The notes under the pieces: model-generated
Databases searched by the model: none
The model's input: only the letters and a program-made list of their open reading frames with translations
Told to the model about the DNA's origin: nothing
Part shown: piece after piece, positions 12,245 through 22,250 of the stretch
How positions within the stretch are numbered: position 1 is the first letter of the stretch
Layout of the letters: each line of letters starts with the position of its first letter
From: Triatoma infestans
Lineage: Eukaryota; Arthropoda; Insecta; Hemiptera; Reduviidae
Reading direction: 5' to 3'
NCBI GenBank assembly: GCA_011037195.1
Contig: JAAEAF010014805.1
Span: 248,001 to 312,000, forward strand
Length of the DNA: 64,000 bases
Translations under genes and position numbers: made by a program

Positions 12245-12652
12245 GACCTGCATCAACTGTATGTTGATTTTAAAATGACATGTGACCCCATTTCTCGGAA
12301 AGGAAGTACTGAATGCATGAATGATTTAGGAGTTCCCGCGAAGCTGTTTAGGTTAGTTAGGATGACGCTGACGCATATAGTGGCTGTCTAGGTTAAGGCC
12401 TCATTCCTCATTAATGTAGGCCTTAGACAAAGTGACCCGATGCCGCCAGTTTTGTTCAATTTAGTGTTGGAAATGGCGATATGGAAGACTACGGCAAATT
12501 CAGGAGGCACTATTCATAACCGATTGGTGCAGCATCTGGCCTATGCGGACGATGTGGCGCAAATAGCAAGATCTGGAGCCGCACTTAAAATCGCATTCCT
12601 AGAATTGGCAGAAGAGGCTGCCCAGAATGATGAAATTTATTTGGCGTGTTGA
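12245..12652 (+). pseudogene. LINE reverse transcriptase palm fragment
   Basis: A single frame with one internal TAG (about 12,392) encodes a recognisable RT palm. It starts with LHQLYVDFK (the VDF motif with the first catalytic D), then MNDLGVPAKLFRLVRM, then GLRQSDPMPPVLFNLVLE (RQGDxLSPxLFN box). After that comes QHLAYADDVAQIARS, holding the YADD catalytic pair. The order and spacing match RTs of non-LTR elements common in insects. The finger and thumb regions are missing and the frame stops where an LTR-like repeat begins at about 12,640, so it is a truncated relic. Confidence 0.72.
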
Positions 12653-12850
12653 GTTGTTGTGTGTTTTGTAGCAGTAGTTGGTGTAGCACGAGCGGTTTAG
12701 TAAAGGGGCTTGTAAGTATATATGTTTAAGAGAGTGAAGTAGCAGAAATAACAAAGTAGTCACCATTGCTAACAATAAATATATTCTAATAAAATAATAA
12801 CTGCAAGTTATTTGCAAAGATATTATAAACTTATTAATAATTGAGAAGTA
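12640..12850 (+). repeat. LTR-like repeat C (copy 1, partial)
   Basis: Begins TTGGCGTGTTGAG and continues with TAGCACGAGCGGTTTAGTAA, AGTATATATGTTTAAGAGAG and AATAAATATATTCTAATAAA. The same ordered blocks occur at 33,640, 41,735-42,370, 55,795, 62,868 and 63,917. The AATAAA cluster would serve as a polyadenylation signal if this is an LTR. Confidence 0.5.
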
Positions 12851-13230
12851 AGAAACTTAATAAAAAATTTAAAATCTATAGAAAAAGATGAATGATATAA
12901 GACAAGTTTAAAACCAAATGTAAAAAACAAAGGTGCTTACTATTGGTGACAGCAGAAAAATTATAAAAAGGTAGGTGATCTATTTCAGTGAACTGCTAAT
13001 GGGAGAAATAAATATCGAAGATCTGTGACAAAACAACGATTGAGGAAGTTTTCAATTATGAAACCTATGATGATGAAGAAAAATGCAAATATTTAGTGTC
13101 AACATCTAAAAGGTCACTAATTGGTATATAGTAATTATAAAGGTATAACATCACTGAACACAATGATTATTGGCTTTCTCATGTTGAAAATAAGAGAGGT
13201 AACTGCAGCGGCATTTTCAAGAGATTTTTA

Positions 13231-13450
13231 TTTTTTTTAAAATGTCAACATCTACGATAATTGGCACCTGAAGCTTCTCATTACACTCACCCGGCCTCCC
13301 AGATAGTATTTTCTCGGTTCATAAAACATTACTGCCCATAATCGGACAGTGAGCAGTTAAGGGAGAAGAGAAAAGCTAAAGTTAAAAGTGCACTTGAATC
13401 CGGGTCCTGCGTGTTAGAGTCATACCCCTGAACTAAACCCACCCCTAACT
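13231..13450 (-). repeat. tRNA-derived SINE (family A), diverged
   Basis: Minus-strand copy with a T-run end (13,231), the body block ATAATCGGACAGTGAGCAGT, and the box-B complement TTGAATCCGGGTCCTGCGTG. The box A region is decayed. No clear target duplication was found. Confidence 0.55.
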
Positions 13451-14660
13451 ATTATTGATTAAATATTTATCTTGAGATAAATATTAGAAAAAAAAAAATG
13501 GCCTTTCCAATTCCAATCCGCTTTTGATAAAGTTAGTGGACATTAGTTATTTGAATGTAATGAAGGAAATTGAGGACTCACATCATCTAAACTATCAGCT
13601 TAGAAGGGATGCTGTGTTGTAGTCTAAAATAAATTTTCCAAAGCTTTAATGATTATAAAAATGATCTAAAGTCTCTCATGTCTTCTGTTCAACTGTGTGC
13701 AAAAAAAAAAGATTTAACAAGAAATTCAGAGTTAGAAACCAAAGGGGCACATATTTAATAAATCTGCCTAGGTAATAGCGTATTCCAATAATATTGATCA
13801 TAAATTAGAACAGAGGGGAAGTTTTGACAGCCAACATTTTTGTTATTGTAGTCTTGCAAGTAAAATATTAATGGAATTTATGAAGAGCACCGAAGTGACA
13901 GCTGACTTCATAATATAAGCAATGAAACGGTCCAAGGATTTTGGTTTGCTTGGCACATCCCCAATGAGATAAAAAAAATGGAAGAATATTACTACTGGCG
14001 AATATGAACTACACTGGTCTGCTCAAATATTGCAGACCTAAATTATCTCCAAGGATAGATGTTGAAGCCATCCTTCAAAAAATTCCAGAAAGACCATAAT
14101 AAGTTATGATTCCAAGTCATGGGTTCTTAAGGAAGGTAAAAATCTTGATGTGAAACACCCACACTACCTTCTCTCACTTCAATTTACACGGTTATAAATG
14201 ACTAATTTCCTTTAAGTTTATCTAATTATTACTAGTCGATTAGTAATATTCAATATTATATCAATGAGAGAATCTAAAGATAAAAACACCTTATAGATCT
14301 CTGTGTTTAAATAGCCAGTATATCAAATCTAATTAAATAGATAGGTTTAATAGAAAGGTTTTGTTGGAGATAATTGCATAAAATTGAAAGAAAAAAAAGG
14401 TTCAGTAAAAACATGCTTCCGGTCAAAGCACTGATTGGAAGAAGCACAAGAAAAGCTGTACGATGATTCTTCTATTCTACAGCACGTTAAAGCTTGGTAA
14501 GAATAGATGGGCAGTACGTATGCAGCCAATGGAAAATTGTCCGGTGCCAAAGATAATAATGAATAAGCCCATGGAAGGGTATAGTCTGAGTACAACCACA
14601 AGTTAATTAGTCAGAAAGAATGGTAATGTCTCATTGCTGGACAAATGTATTGTACAGAGA
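13451..14660. other. No gene recognised; left flank of the BEL element
   Basis: AT-rich sequence with scattered short frames. Nothing resembles a domain. The last five bases, GACAC at 14,661-14,665, are the left copy of the BEL target duplication. Confidence 0.35.
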
Positions 14661-14665
14661 GACAC

Positions 14666-15580
14666 TGTTCGGTCGGCTCCCTTTGAGGGATTAACTCTGC
14701 CTTGATATTTTAACTTGGTAATTTTCCCACGCCTGTTTCTCTCACGCGCCTACTCCGCCCGTGCGTGCGTACGCGTTAATCCGCTTGCCTTTGAAGTAAT
14801 TTCATCGCCCGCATATTTCCCACGCTTCCCCGCATTTTCCCTCTCTCTCTGTTTTTGGTGGTGGGATTGCCGGCACCTTTCATCTTCGGACTGCGCGCGT
14901 TATTTTCGTTTCCCTCACCCTTCAACCTTCTGTATTCCTCCAAACCTTAACTTCACTTCTCTTCTGTGCATCGTCTGGTCAACAGTGTATTGTGCCATTC
15001 TCTTCTCTGTCGCCCGTCTAGTTGACCTCAGTTACCGCTTCTTCTTCTGTGGTGTACTGTTCGTCCAGCTCTCGCCTGTGCAACGTGTACTTCCGCTTCT
15101 TTCTAAGCAGTTAGACGTGAGTGTAAAATTCGCCTTATATTGATTCGCCGTATTCGCGCCTTTCGATAACGAATTAATATTCGTTATCTTCTTGAGATAC
15201 AAGTCGCGTCTTTCCTCGCCAACCTCTGGAGAATCAGTCACCTTCCGCGCCTGGGCTCTTCTAACACCACCAGCCGTTATCAACAACAGCGTCATCAGCT
15301 TACACGGAGCACTCTCACTCCCTTCCTTTCACCTGAGATCCTTTCTTTCCCACACACACACACGCCCACACAAATACACGTACACGCCACAGCTCCCTCG
15401 ACCGTTCACCTATCGTCGCAGCTTCGCCGCTTGCGCATTCAGCTTCCCCACTCTCCAGGTAAGTCGCAGCTTCTTCCTTTGCATCTCATTTTGATTTTAA
15501 TTCTATTTATTTTATTGTTTTTGTATTTCACTTCTTGGCGTACGTTCGCCCTCGCTCCTTGGGTGTCTGCCGCGCAGACA
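14666..15580 (+). repeat. BEL/Pao 5' LTR
   Basis: Starts TGTTCGGTCGG and ends GCCGCGCAGACA; 915 bp, equal in length to the 3' copy. It holds a short CA repeat (about 15,351-15,363), a consensus-like splice donor CAG|GTAAGT at 15,456-15,464, and a T-rich stretch before its end. I see no unambiguous TATA box, so U3/R/U5 borders cannot be set from sequence alone. Confidence 0.95.
15456..15464 (+). promoter_or_regulatory. Candidate splice donor inside the LTR
   Basis: CAG|GTAAGT is a perfect consensus 5' splice site and is also intact in the 3' LTR at about 22,122. A pyrimidine-rich stretch and a GCGCAG at the LTR end (about 15,577) could act as acceptor and remove a short leader intron. Function is inferred; a chance match is possible. 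Confidence 0.3.
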
Positions 15581-15584
15581 TTTT

Positions 15585-15602
15585 TGGTCCTCCGGGCCGG
15601 AT
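15585..15602 (+). other. Primer binding site (tRNA-Tyr-like)
   Basis: TGGTCCTCCGGGCCGGAT starts four bases after the 5' LTR. Its complement resembles the 3' end of a tRNA including CCA. From memory the best match is tRNA-Tyr, with a couple of mismatches. The position is right for a minus-strand DNA primer; the tRNA identity is tentative. Confidence 0.55.
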
Positions 15603-15635
15603 CCCGCATCCGGTGGTTAGTTCGCCATCTTTACC

Positions 15636-17215
15636 ATGCCCCGTAAGACGCCTCCCCCCGTCAGCGCCCAGCTGTCGTCTGTCGTCTTTGACAGACTGGT
15701 CAAAGAAGCTACGGAAGTGCTCCAGCAGCTTCTGGACGCCCTCTTCGCCAAACGGAAGAGTAACCAACTCTCCCCCCAATGCGCTTTGGGCATGCAACGC
15801 CTGGCAGAAGAGGAATTTTCCGCGTTCCTCCAACGGACGGAGCCCTACCTTCAGGCCTCCAAGCTACCAAGCGACATGTCCGAGGAACGTCTCCTAGCCA
15901 AGCGTCGGCAACTCCGCGCCCTGTATCACGAAGTGCAGCTTGCACTGTCCGAGGTCTTGTGTCCTCCCGCCTCCGCCTCCGCTTCCGCACCTTCCTCTTC
16001 CTCTGCCTCCCGTCTTCCAGTTATTCCCGTTCCCACCTTCTCCGGCGATATCTGTCGCTGGGGGGAATTTCGCGCCTTATTTCAATCGATCGTCATCGAC
16101 CAGACGTCGCTTTCCGATATCGATCGCCTGCACTATCTTCATGGGGTGCTAGAGGGCCCCCCCGCGCCATCATCGCCAATATCCCGTTAGTGGACGGTCA
16201 ATTCGATCGCGCCTGGCACGCTCTGTGCACGGCGTATGATAACCGCCGGCACTTTGCCGAAACCCTCCTACAGCGCCTCCTCGAGGTTCCTTCCGGCACC
16301 CCCCTTTCGTCCGTCCAGAGCCTGGAACGGATACTCACTGGCCCTTTGGAAGCCGCTCACGCCCTATTGACCGTGGCCGCCCCAGATCTCGCTTCCTTCC
16401 TCATGTTTTCCTTGATCGCCCGCCACTTCGACGCCCAGACCCGAGAAGCGTTCGAACTCGAGCATGCGGCTGTCGAGTTCCCCACAGTCACGGACGTTAC
16501 CGCCTTCCTGCAACGACGCCTACACGCCTTGCGCCTCATCCCCTCTGCCCCGCGTCGCACCACCCCCTCGTCGCCTCGCTCTCGCGACTCCGTTCCTTCT
16601 CGCCCTCCATCCCTGCTGCCGAGGTCGCCTGGCCTGTCCTCGCCTCCTCGCGCCGCCCGCACTCCCGGCCTCACGTCGCCTAAATCTACCACGGCGACTG
16701 CATCTCCGTCGCGACCCCGCTCTACCCCCTTGTGCGCCTACTGCCGTGGCCCAGACCACACTATTCGTCAATGTGTGGCATTCAAATCAATGCCCGTGGG
16801 ACGTCGCCGCGAGTTTGTTCTGAACCACCATGTTTGCCGGAACTGTCTGTCCGATGGTCACCTTCATGAGCGATGCCGCTCAGAACAGACGTGCCACCTG
16901 TGCCGACGTCGCCACCATACCATCTTGCATCTCCCTTCCCAAAGCGTCCCCCCTCGTCATCCGTCTTCGCCCGAGCTCTCAACCAGCTCTCCGCGCCCTT
17001 CGCCTCCTCGCTCGCCGCGCCAATCGACGTCTTCCTCCTCGCACTCACCGCCTCATCCGGAGGCTGAGCGTGGCACCTCCCCGCCTTGTATACGGTGGGC
17101 CGACTGCCCATCACCGCCACCTCTCATTGCTGATCCCAGACCTCAATCGCCTCCCGCCTCCCGTGGACGCACACGTAGTCGGTACCCCTCTGACCCCTCT
17201 GTGCAAAATTATTGA
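15636..17215 (+). pseudogene. gag: BEL/Pao gag (frame change in mid-gene)
   Basis: Gag would form the particle and package element RNA. The start ATG at 15,636 has a good context (TTTACCATG) and opens a 185-codon frame. Its helical N-terminal region (VFDRLVKEATEVLQQLLDAL) continues to YLHGVLEG. Homologous sequence then continues one frame back (RAIIANIPLVDGQFDRAW, then HFAETLLQRLLEVP). A basic, Ser/Pro-rich linker and three Cys-His clusters follow from 16,733: CAYCRGPDHTIRQC, CRNCLSDGHLHERC and CHLCRRRHHTILH, the arrangement usual in BEL Gag. The second frame ends at TGA 17,213-17,215, in the same frame as pol. Total length is about 525 residues. Either a 1-base loss in the C run or a -1 ribosomal shift explains the break; because LTRs are nearly identical, either is possible. 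Confidence 0.85.
16154..16163 (+). other. Candidate -1 slippery site / C-run indel in gag
   Basis: GGGCCCCCCC lies exactly where gag homology leaves the starting frame. In the gag frame the first seven bases read G GGC CCC, a perfect X XXY YYZ heptamer, and a one-base backward slip lands in the frame that carries the rest of gag and is also the pol frame. The simpler alternative is loss of one C from a homopolymer. Confidence 0.5.
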
Positions 17216-17263
17216 CCGTCGCTCTCGCTTAACGCTACACTTCGCTCGCCTCCACCCGTACTC

Positions 17264-20200
17264 ATGCCCACCGTTCGCCTGCGTCTAGAAAATCGGCCTT
17301 ATCACGACCTCGCCCGCGCCCTTATTGATTCCGGAAGTCATGTCACCATTCTAACCCGCGCCTGCGCTCAGCGCCTTCGCCTACCTCTTCAGCGCGTGGA
17401 GTCCAGGATCTCCACTTTGGGGTCCAATGCCTCCACCACCTCGCATTATCGCGCCACTGTCTCCATGCTGCATCGGGGTGACCCTCCCCGTCTCCCCATA
17501 TCGGTCCTCGTGCTAGATAGCATCATTCCCCCAACCCCCTGTCAAGCCCTACCGGACGATTGGGATCGTCTTGAGCACTTGCAACTGGCTGATCATCGGT
17601 TCAACAAACCTGGGGATATTGATGTTCTTCTCGGGAATGACGTCCTTCCCCATATTCTTCTCCCGGGCAGGCTTCCGCCTACCTTGCGTACTCCAGCCGC
17701 CTTCCATACCACTCTCGGCTGGGTCCTTTATGGACCTTATCGCCCTCTGCCGTATGCGAAACGGGTACGGTTTACCGCATCCACCCGCGACAATGAGCGC
17801 CCCCCTTCTAGCACTTCTCACCAACGCTCCGCGTCAGCCCTTCCATCGAACCCGCCTCCTGTTGCTGAGTGTCCGTTGAAGGATACCACCGCCTCACTTC
17901 TTGTAGCCCCGGAGACACCCGCCTCACTCGCCATTCCTCCGTGCATCTTGCCCCCTGGCTCCTCTCAAGGTGAGGAGGAGGACCTAACTCAGCTCGTCCG
18001 CCGCTTCTGGGAGGTCGATAAAGTGCCAGAAAATCTACCCCTGACCACCGCCGAACGCGCCTGTGAGAACCTCTTCTCCCGCTCCGTCCAACGTTCCGCC
18101 AGTGGACGGTATATCGTCTCTCTCCCCTTCACTGATGATCGCCTCGGGGTCTCCGTCACCGTCGCCACCCGCCAGTTCCTCCGATTGGAGAAGCGTCTGG
18201 CGCAAAACCCCGACTTACGCGCCGCGTACATCGAATTTATGCGGGACTACCTCGACAGCGGCCATATGGAAGTTGTACGTCTCGATGACGCCCCGCCCTC
18301 CTATACGCCATACTACATCCCGCATCATGCGGTTCATCGCCCGGACGACCCGCCTACTAAGTTGCGGGTCGTGTTCAACGCCTCCTGCGCCTCTTCGAAC
18401 GGCCGGTCATTGAATGACCTCTTGCTTACCGGTCCTAAACTCCAAGCCGACATCGCCACGCTCCTTCTGCGCTTTCGCCTTCACGCCTTCGTTTTCACCG
18501 CCGATATTCGGCAAATGTATCGCCAGATCCTTGTCGCTCCCGAGCAGCGGGATTTTCAGCGCATCATTTGGCGCTTCTCCGATCAGGACCCCATTTCGTC
18601 CTTCCGCCTAAACACGGTGACCTACGGCATATCCGCTGCGCCCTACCTCGCCCTACGCACCCTTCGCCAACTAGCGACTGATGAAGGGGATAAGCATCCC
18701 CACGCCCAGGCCACTCTCCTCCACGACGTGTACGTCGATGATGTGCTCACCGGCGCTTCGTCAGAGGCTGACGCCCAAGCCCTCCGCGCCCAACTGCAGC
18801 AGCTTCTCATGGCGGGCGGGTTCGAGTTGCGGAAGTGGGCTTCCAACTCTCCCGCCCTCCTGCAAGGCCTTCCGCCTGACCATTGTCGCCTCCCTCCGTC
18901 TGAGGACCCCCTATGTCTGGACCGCGATCCGGTCCTCAAAATTTTGGGGTTAGGGTGGAACCCTACCGCCGACACCTTTTTCTACGCCGTCCGCCTAAGC
19001 ACTCCCGCCTCCACCAAACGCGCCGTTCTTAGCCAGATGGCGCGCATCTTCGACCCCCTCGGGTGGCTCACTCCCGTCACCTTCCGCGCCAAATTGTTCT
19101 TTCGCCAGTTATGTCGCCTCCAACTGGAATGGGACCAAGCCCTTCCCGAGGAGCTCATCGCGCCTTGGCATAATTTTCAGAGTCACCTCCCGGATCTCGG
19201 CCACCTGCAAATACCGCGTCTATTGCCCGCCGTACATCCCTCCTCTGTTCATCATTTTGTCGGATTCTGCGACGCCTCTGAATCCGGGTACGCCGCAGTC
19301 GTGTATCTCCACACCACTACTGCAGCCGGCCATCACCACGTCCACCTCCTCACCGCAAAATCAAAGGTAGCCCCCAACAAAACCATCTCCTTACCGCGCC
19401 TGGAGCTTTGCGGTGCCCATCTCCTCGCCAAGCTGCTCCACGCCGTCAGCACACGCATGCTCCCCCATCTCGGCGCCTTCATCACCGCGTACTCTGACTC
19501 CACGGTCACTCTCGCCTGGATTCGCGGTGAGAGTCACCGGTGGAAGACCTTCGTCGGCAATCGTGTCGCCGAAATTCAAGATCTCCTTCCGCCTAACACC
19601 TGGCGCCATGTGCTCTCCGAGGATAACCCCGCCGACTGCGCCTCCCGCGGATTGCCGCCTCACCATCTGCAGGATCACCCCCTGTGGTGGAAGGGGCCCT
19701 CCTGGCTCGCCGCCGCTCCCGCCTCTTGGCCTCACACCCCCGCACCGGTTGATGAGACATCTATCGAACAGGAGGCCAAACCCCCCGCTTCGGTTGTGCT
19801 TGTCACCGCCCCTGAAGAAGACACCGTCTTTGACCGCTTCTCGTCGCTAGCGACCTTACAGCGCGTAACCGCCTACTGTCGGCGTTTCATCTTCAACTGT
19901 CGCCATTCTTCCACTCGCCGCACCGGATTCCTCACCGCCTCGGAGCTTCGCGATGCCACGCTCACCTTAATCCGCCTGGCCCAATCCCCGCACCTGGACA
20001 AAGAAATCCACGAGGCCCGTGATCCGCTATCTCGGCATCGCCTCGTGCGCCAGCTTCATCTCTTCGTGGATGATGAGCAGGTACTTCGCGTCGGCGGTCG
20101 TCTCTCCTCTGCTCCATTACCTTATGGTTTCCGCCATCCCGCCTTGCTTCCTAAGAAGCACCCGCTCACCCAGCTCATCATCGACGACGCCCACATCCGC

Positions 20201-21298
20201 CTTCTGCACGCCGGTGCTCTCGCCACCCACGCCTATATCCGCCGCCATTACTGGATCCTGGATGGTCGCAATGTAGTCCGCCATCGCATCGGAAAGTGCA
20301 ACCGATGCTTCACCGCCAAACCGCGCCCCGTCATCCAACCTATGGGTAACCTCCCCACTCAGCGTGTTACCTCCGCCGCCGCCTTCACCGTGACCGGCGT
20401 TGACTTTGCCGGCCCATTCGCCATCTCTAGCGCCCGCCTCCGCGGCGCGGTGGTCACTAAAGGTTACTTGGTGGCGTTCATCTGCTTCACCACCAAAGCC
20501 GTACACTTCGAGATCGCGTCGGAGCTCTCTACGTCCGCCTTCCTCGCCGCCTTCCGCCGTTTCACCGCTCGCCGTGGGCTCCCGACCACCATCTTTTCAG
20601 ACAATGGCACCAACTTTGTCGGAGCCCACAACGAACTTCGGGAACTCGGTCGCCTGTTGGGTGATGAACGTCACCAACAAGCCGTCTGTCGCGCCGCCGC
20701 TTCCGCTGGCATTGAGTGGAGGTTCATCCCCCCGGCCAGTCCTCATTTTGGAGGCCTCTGGGAAGCGGCTATTAAGTCCGCCAAGCACCATCTCACCCGC
20801 GTCGTGGGTGACCAGCGCCTCACTTACGAGGAACTGCTCACTGTGACCACCGACGTTGAGGCGATCCTGAACTCGCGCCCTCTGTGCGTCCTCTCCTCCG
20901 ACCCGAACGATCCGGAACCCCTCACGCCCGGCCATTTTCTGGTTTTCCGCCCTCTTACCGCGCCTCCTGAGCGCGATGTTACCGCCGTTAATATTAATCG
21001 CCTGTCCCGGTGGCACCTGACCCAGCGTATTCAACAGGACTTCTGGAAGCGCTGGCGTCAGGAGTATCTCCACACGCTCCAACAACGTGCCAAGTGGCTT
21101 CGTCCCGCTACGGAGGTCGCACCCGGCACCGTCGTCATAGTCCACCAGGACAATGTTCCGCCGCGCCAATGGCCTTTAGGCCGCATCGTCGCCCTCCATC
21201 CGGGACGTGACTCCGTCAGTCGCGTCGCCGACGTGCACACCGCCTCCGGCACCCTCCGCCGTCCTCTCGCCAAACTTTGTCCGCTCCCGACCCAGTGA
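17264..21298 (+). CDS. pol: BEL/Pao Pol polyprotein (PR-RT-RH-IN)
   Basis: An uninterrupted 1344-residue frame, a complete length for BEL pol. The aspartic protease has DSGS at residues 22-25 and LGND near 121. The RT has LRVVFNAS, D414 in ADIRQMY, and YVDD at 490-493. RNase H has D670 (FCDASESG), E714 (LPRLELCGA), D745 (YSDSTVTL) and D791 (NPADCASRG). The integrase has an HHCC zinc finger (H977 to C1012/C1015) and catalytic D1047, D1113 (FSDNGTNF) and E1167 (GGLWEAA). All key residues are present, so the enzyme looks functional. The ATG at 17,264 is the first in frame, but homology may begin upstream, as the same frame is open from the TGA at 17,215. Translation would need readthrough of that TGA or re-initiation. 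The stop lies 32 bp before the 3' LTR. Confidence 0.95.
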   Translation: MPTVRLRLENRPYHDLARALIDSGSHVTILTRACAQRLRLPLQRVESRISTLGSNASTTSHYRATVSMLHRGDPPRLPISVLVLDSIIPPTPCQALPDDWDRLEHLQLADHRFNKPGDIDVLLGNDVLPHILLPGRLPPTLRTPAAFHTTLGWVLYGPYRPLPYAKRVRFTASTRDNERPPSSTSHQRSASALPSNPPPVAECPLKDTTASLLVAPETPASLAIPPCILPPGSSQGEEEDLTQLVRRFWEVDKVPENLPLTTAERACENLFSRSVQRSASGRYIVSLPFTDDRLGVSVTVATRQFLRLEKRLAQNPDLRAAYIEFMRDYLDSGHMEVVRLDDAPPSYTPYYIPHHAVHRPDDPPTKLRVVFNASCASSNGRSLNDLLLTGPKLQADIATLLLRFRLHAFVFTADIRQMYRQILVAPEQRDFQRIIWRFSDQDPISSFRLNTVTYGISAAPYLALRTLRQLATDEGDKHPHAQATLLHDVYVDDVLTGASSEADAQALRAQLQQLLMAGGFELRKWASNSPALLQGLPPDHCRLPPSEDPLCLDRDPVLKILGLGWNPTADTFFYAVRLSTPASTKRAVLSQMARIFDPLGWLTPVTFRAKLFFRQLCRLQLEWDQALPEELIAPWHNFQSHLPDLGHLQIPRLLPAVHPSSVHHFVGFCDASESGYAAVVYLHTTTAAGHHHVHLLTAKSKVAPNKTISLPRLELCGAHLLAKLLHAVSTRMLPHLGAFITAYSDSTVTLAWIRGESHRWKTFVGNRVAEIQDLLPPNTWRHVLSEDNPADCASRGLPPHHLQDHPLWWKGPSWLAAAPASWPHTPAPVDETSIEQEAKPPASVVLVTAPEEDTVFDRFSSLATLQRVTAYCRRFIFNCRHSSTRRTGFLTASELRDATLTLIRLAQSPHLDKEIHEARDPLSRHRLVRQLHLFVDDEQVLRVGGRLSSAPLPYGFRHPALLPKKHPLTQLIIDDAHIRLLHAGALATHAYIRRHYWILDGRNVVRHRIGKCNRCFTAKPRPVIQPMGNLPTQRVTSAAAFTVTGVDFAGPFAISSARLRGAVVTKGYLVAFICFTTKAVHFEIASELSTSAFLAAFRRFTARRGLPTTIFSDNGTNFVGAHNELRELGRLLGDERHQQAVCRAAASAGIEWRFIPPASPHFGGLWEAAIKSAKHHLTRVVGDQRLTYEELLTVTTDVEAILNSRPLCVLSSDPNDPEPLTPGHFLVFRPLTAPPERDVTAVNINRLSRWHLTQRIQQDFWKRWRQEYLHTLQQRAKWLRPATEVAPGTVVIVHQDNVPPRQWPLGRIVALHPGRDSVSRVADVHTASGTLRRPLAKLCPLPTQ

Positions 21299-21316
21299 TC
21301 ACTGAAGTCAAGTCTT

Positions 21317-21330
21317 TAGGGCGGGCGGGA
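21317..21330 (+). other. Polypurine tract of the BEL element
   Basis: TTAGGGCGGGCGGGA lies directly against the 3' LTR; the AGGG and GGGCGGGA portion is the purine-rich primer expected for plus-strand DNA synthesis, broken by two C residues. Confidence 0.65.
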
Positions 21331-22245
21331 TGTTCGGTCGGCTCCCTTTGAGGGATTAACTCTGCCTTGATATTTTAACTTGGTAATTTTCCCACGCCTG
21401 TCTCTCTCACGCGCCTACTCCGCCCGTGCGTGCGTACGCGTTAATCCGCTTGCCTTTGAAGTAATTTCATCGCCCGCATATTTCCCACGCTTCCCCGCAT
21501 TTTCCCTCTCTCTCTGTTTTTGGTGGTGGGATTGCCGGCACCTTTCATCTTCGGACTGCGCGCGTTATTTTCGTTTCCCTCACCCTTCAAACCTTCTGTA
21601 TTCCTCCAAACCTTAACTTCACTTCTCTTCTGTGCATCGTCTGGTCAACAGTGTATTGTGCCGTTCTCTTCTCTGTCGCCCGTCTAGTTGACCTCAGTTA
21701 CCGCTTCTTCTTCTGTGGTGTACTGTTCGTCCAGCTCTCGCCTGTGCAACGTGTACTTCCGCTTCTTTCTAAGCAGTTAGACGTGAGTGTAAAATTCGCC
21801 TTATATTGATTCGCCGTATTCGCGCCTTTCGATAACGAATTAATATTCGTTATCTTCTTGAGATACAAGTCGCGTCTTTCCTCGCCAACCTCTGGAGAAT
21901 CAGTCACCTTCCGCGCCTGGGCTCTTCTAACACCACCAGCCGTTATCAACAACAGCGTCATCAGCTTACACGGAGCACTCTCACTCCCTTCCTTTCACCT
22001 GAGATCCTTCTTTCCCACACACACACACGCCCACACAAATACACGTACACGCCACAGCTTCCTCGACCGTTCACCTATCGTCGCAGCTTCGCCGCTTGCG
22101 CATTCAGCTTCACCACTCTCCAGGTAAGTCGCAGCTTCTTCCTTTGCATCTCATTTTGATTTTAATTCTATTTATTTTATTGTTTTTGTATTTCACTTCT
22201 CGGCGTACGTTCGCCCTCGCTCCTTGGGTGTCTGCCGCGCAGACA
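21331..22245 (+). repeat. BEL/Pao 3' LTR
   Basis: Same 915-bp length and TG...CA ends as the 5' copy. Differences seen by eye: five substitutions (for example CCTGTCTCT versus CCTGTTTCT near the start) and two compensating 1-bp indels. It is followed by GACAC, the right copy of the target duplication. Confidence 0.95.
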
Positions 22246-22250
22246 GACAC

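Larger units (their letters stand above)
14666..22245 (+). mobile_element. BEL/Pao LTR retrotransposon, full length, young
   Basis: A 7.58-kb element bounded by two 915-bp LTRs starting TG and ending CA, flanked on both sides by GACAC (14,661-14,665 and 22,246-22,250), the 5-bp duplication typical of BEL/Pao. The internal region holds a tRNA-type primer site, gag, pol in the order protease, RT, RNase H, integrase, and a polypurine tract. No env-like frame is present. Comparing the LTRs by eye I count five substitutions and two 1-bp indels, so insertion is recent. Its GC-rich codons, loaded with C at third positions, contrast sharply with the AT-rich surroundings. Two features interrupt the gag-pol frame: a shift near 16,154-16,163 and a TGA at 17,213-17,215. 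Confidence 0.95.

Noticed and set aside
14715..15494. Open frames within the 5' LTR, repeated at 21,380-22,127
   Set aside because: They lie in non-coding LTR sequence, and the single-base indels between the two LTRs change the frame, which argues against coding.
15709..21273. Many open frames of 70-190 codons on the minus strand and in other frames across the BEL element
   Set aside because: They are shadows caused by GC-rich codon use; the plus-strand frames carry all the expected catalytic motifs.
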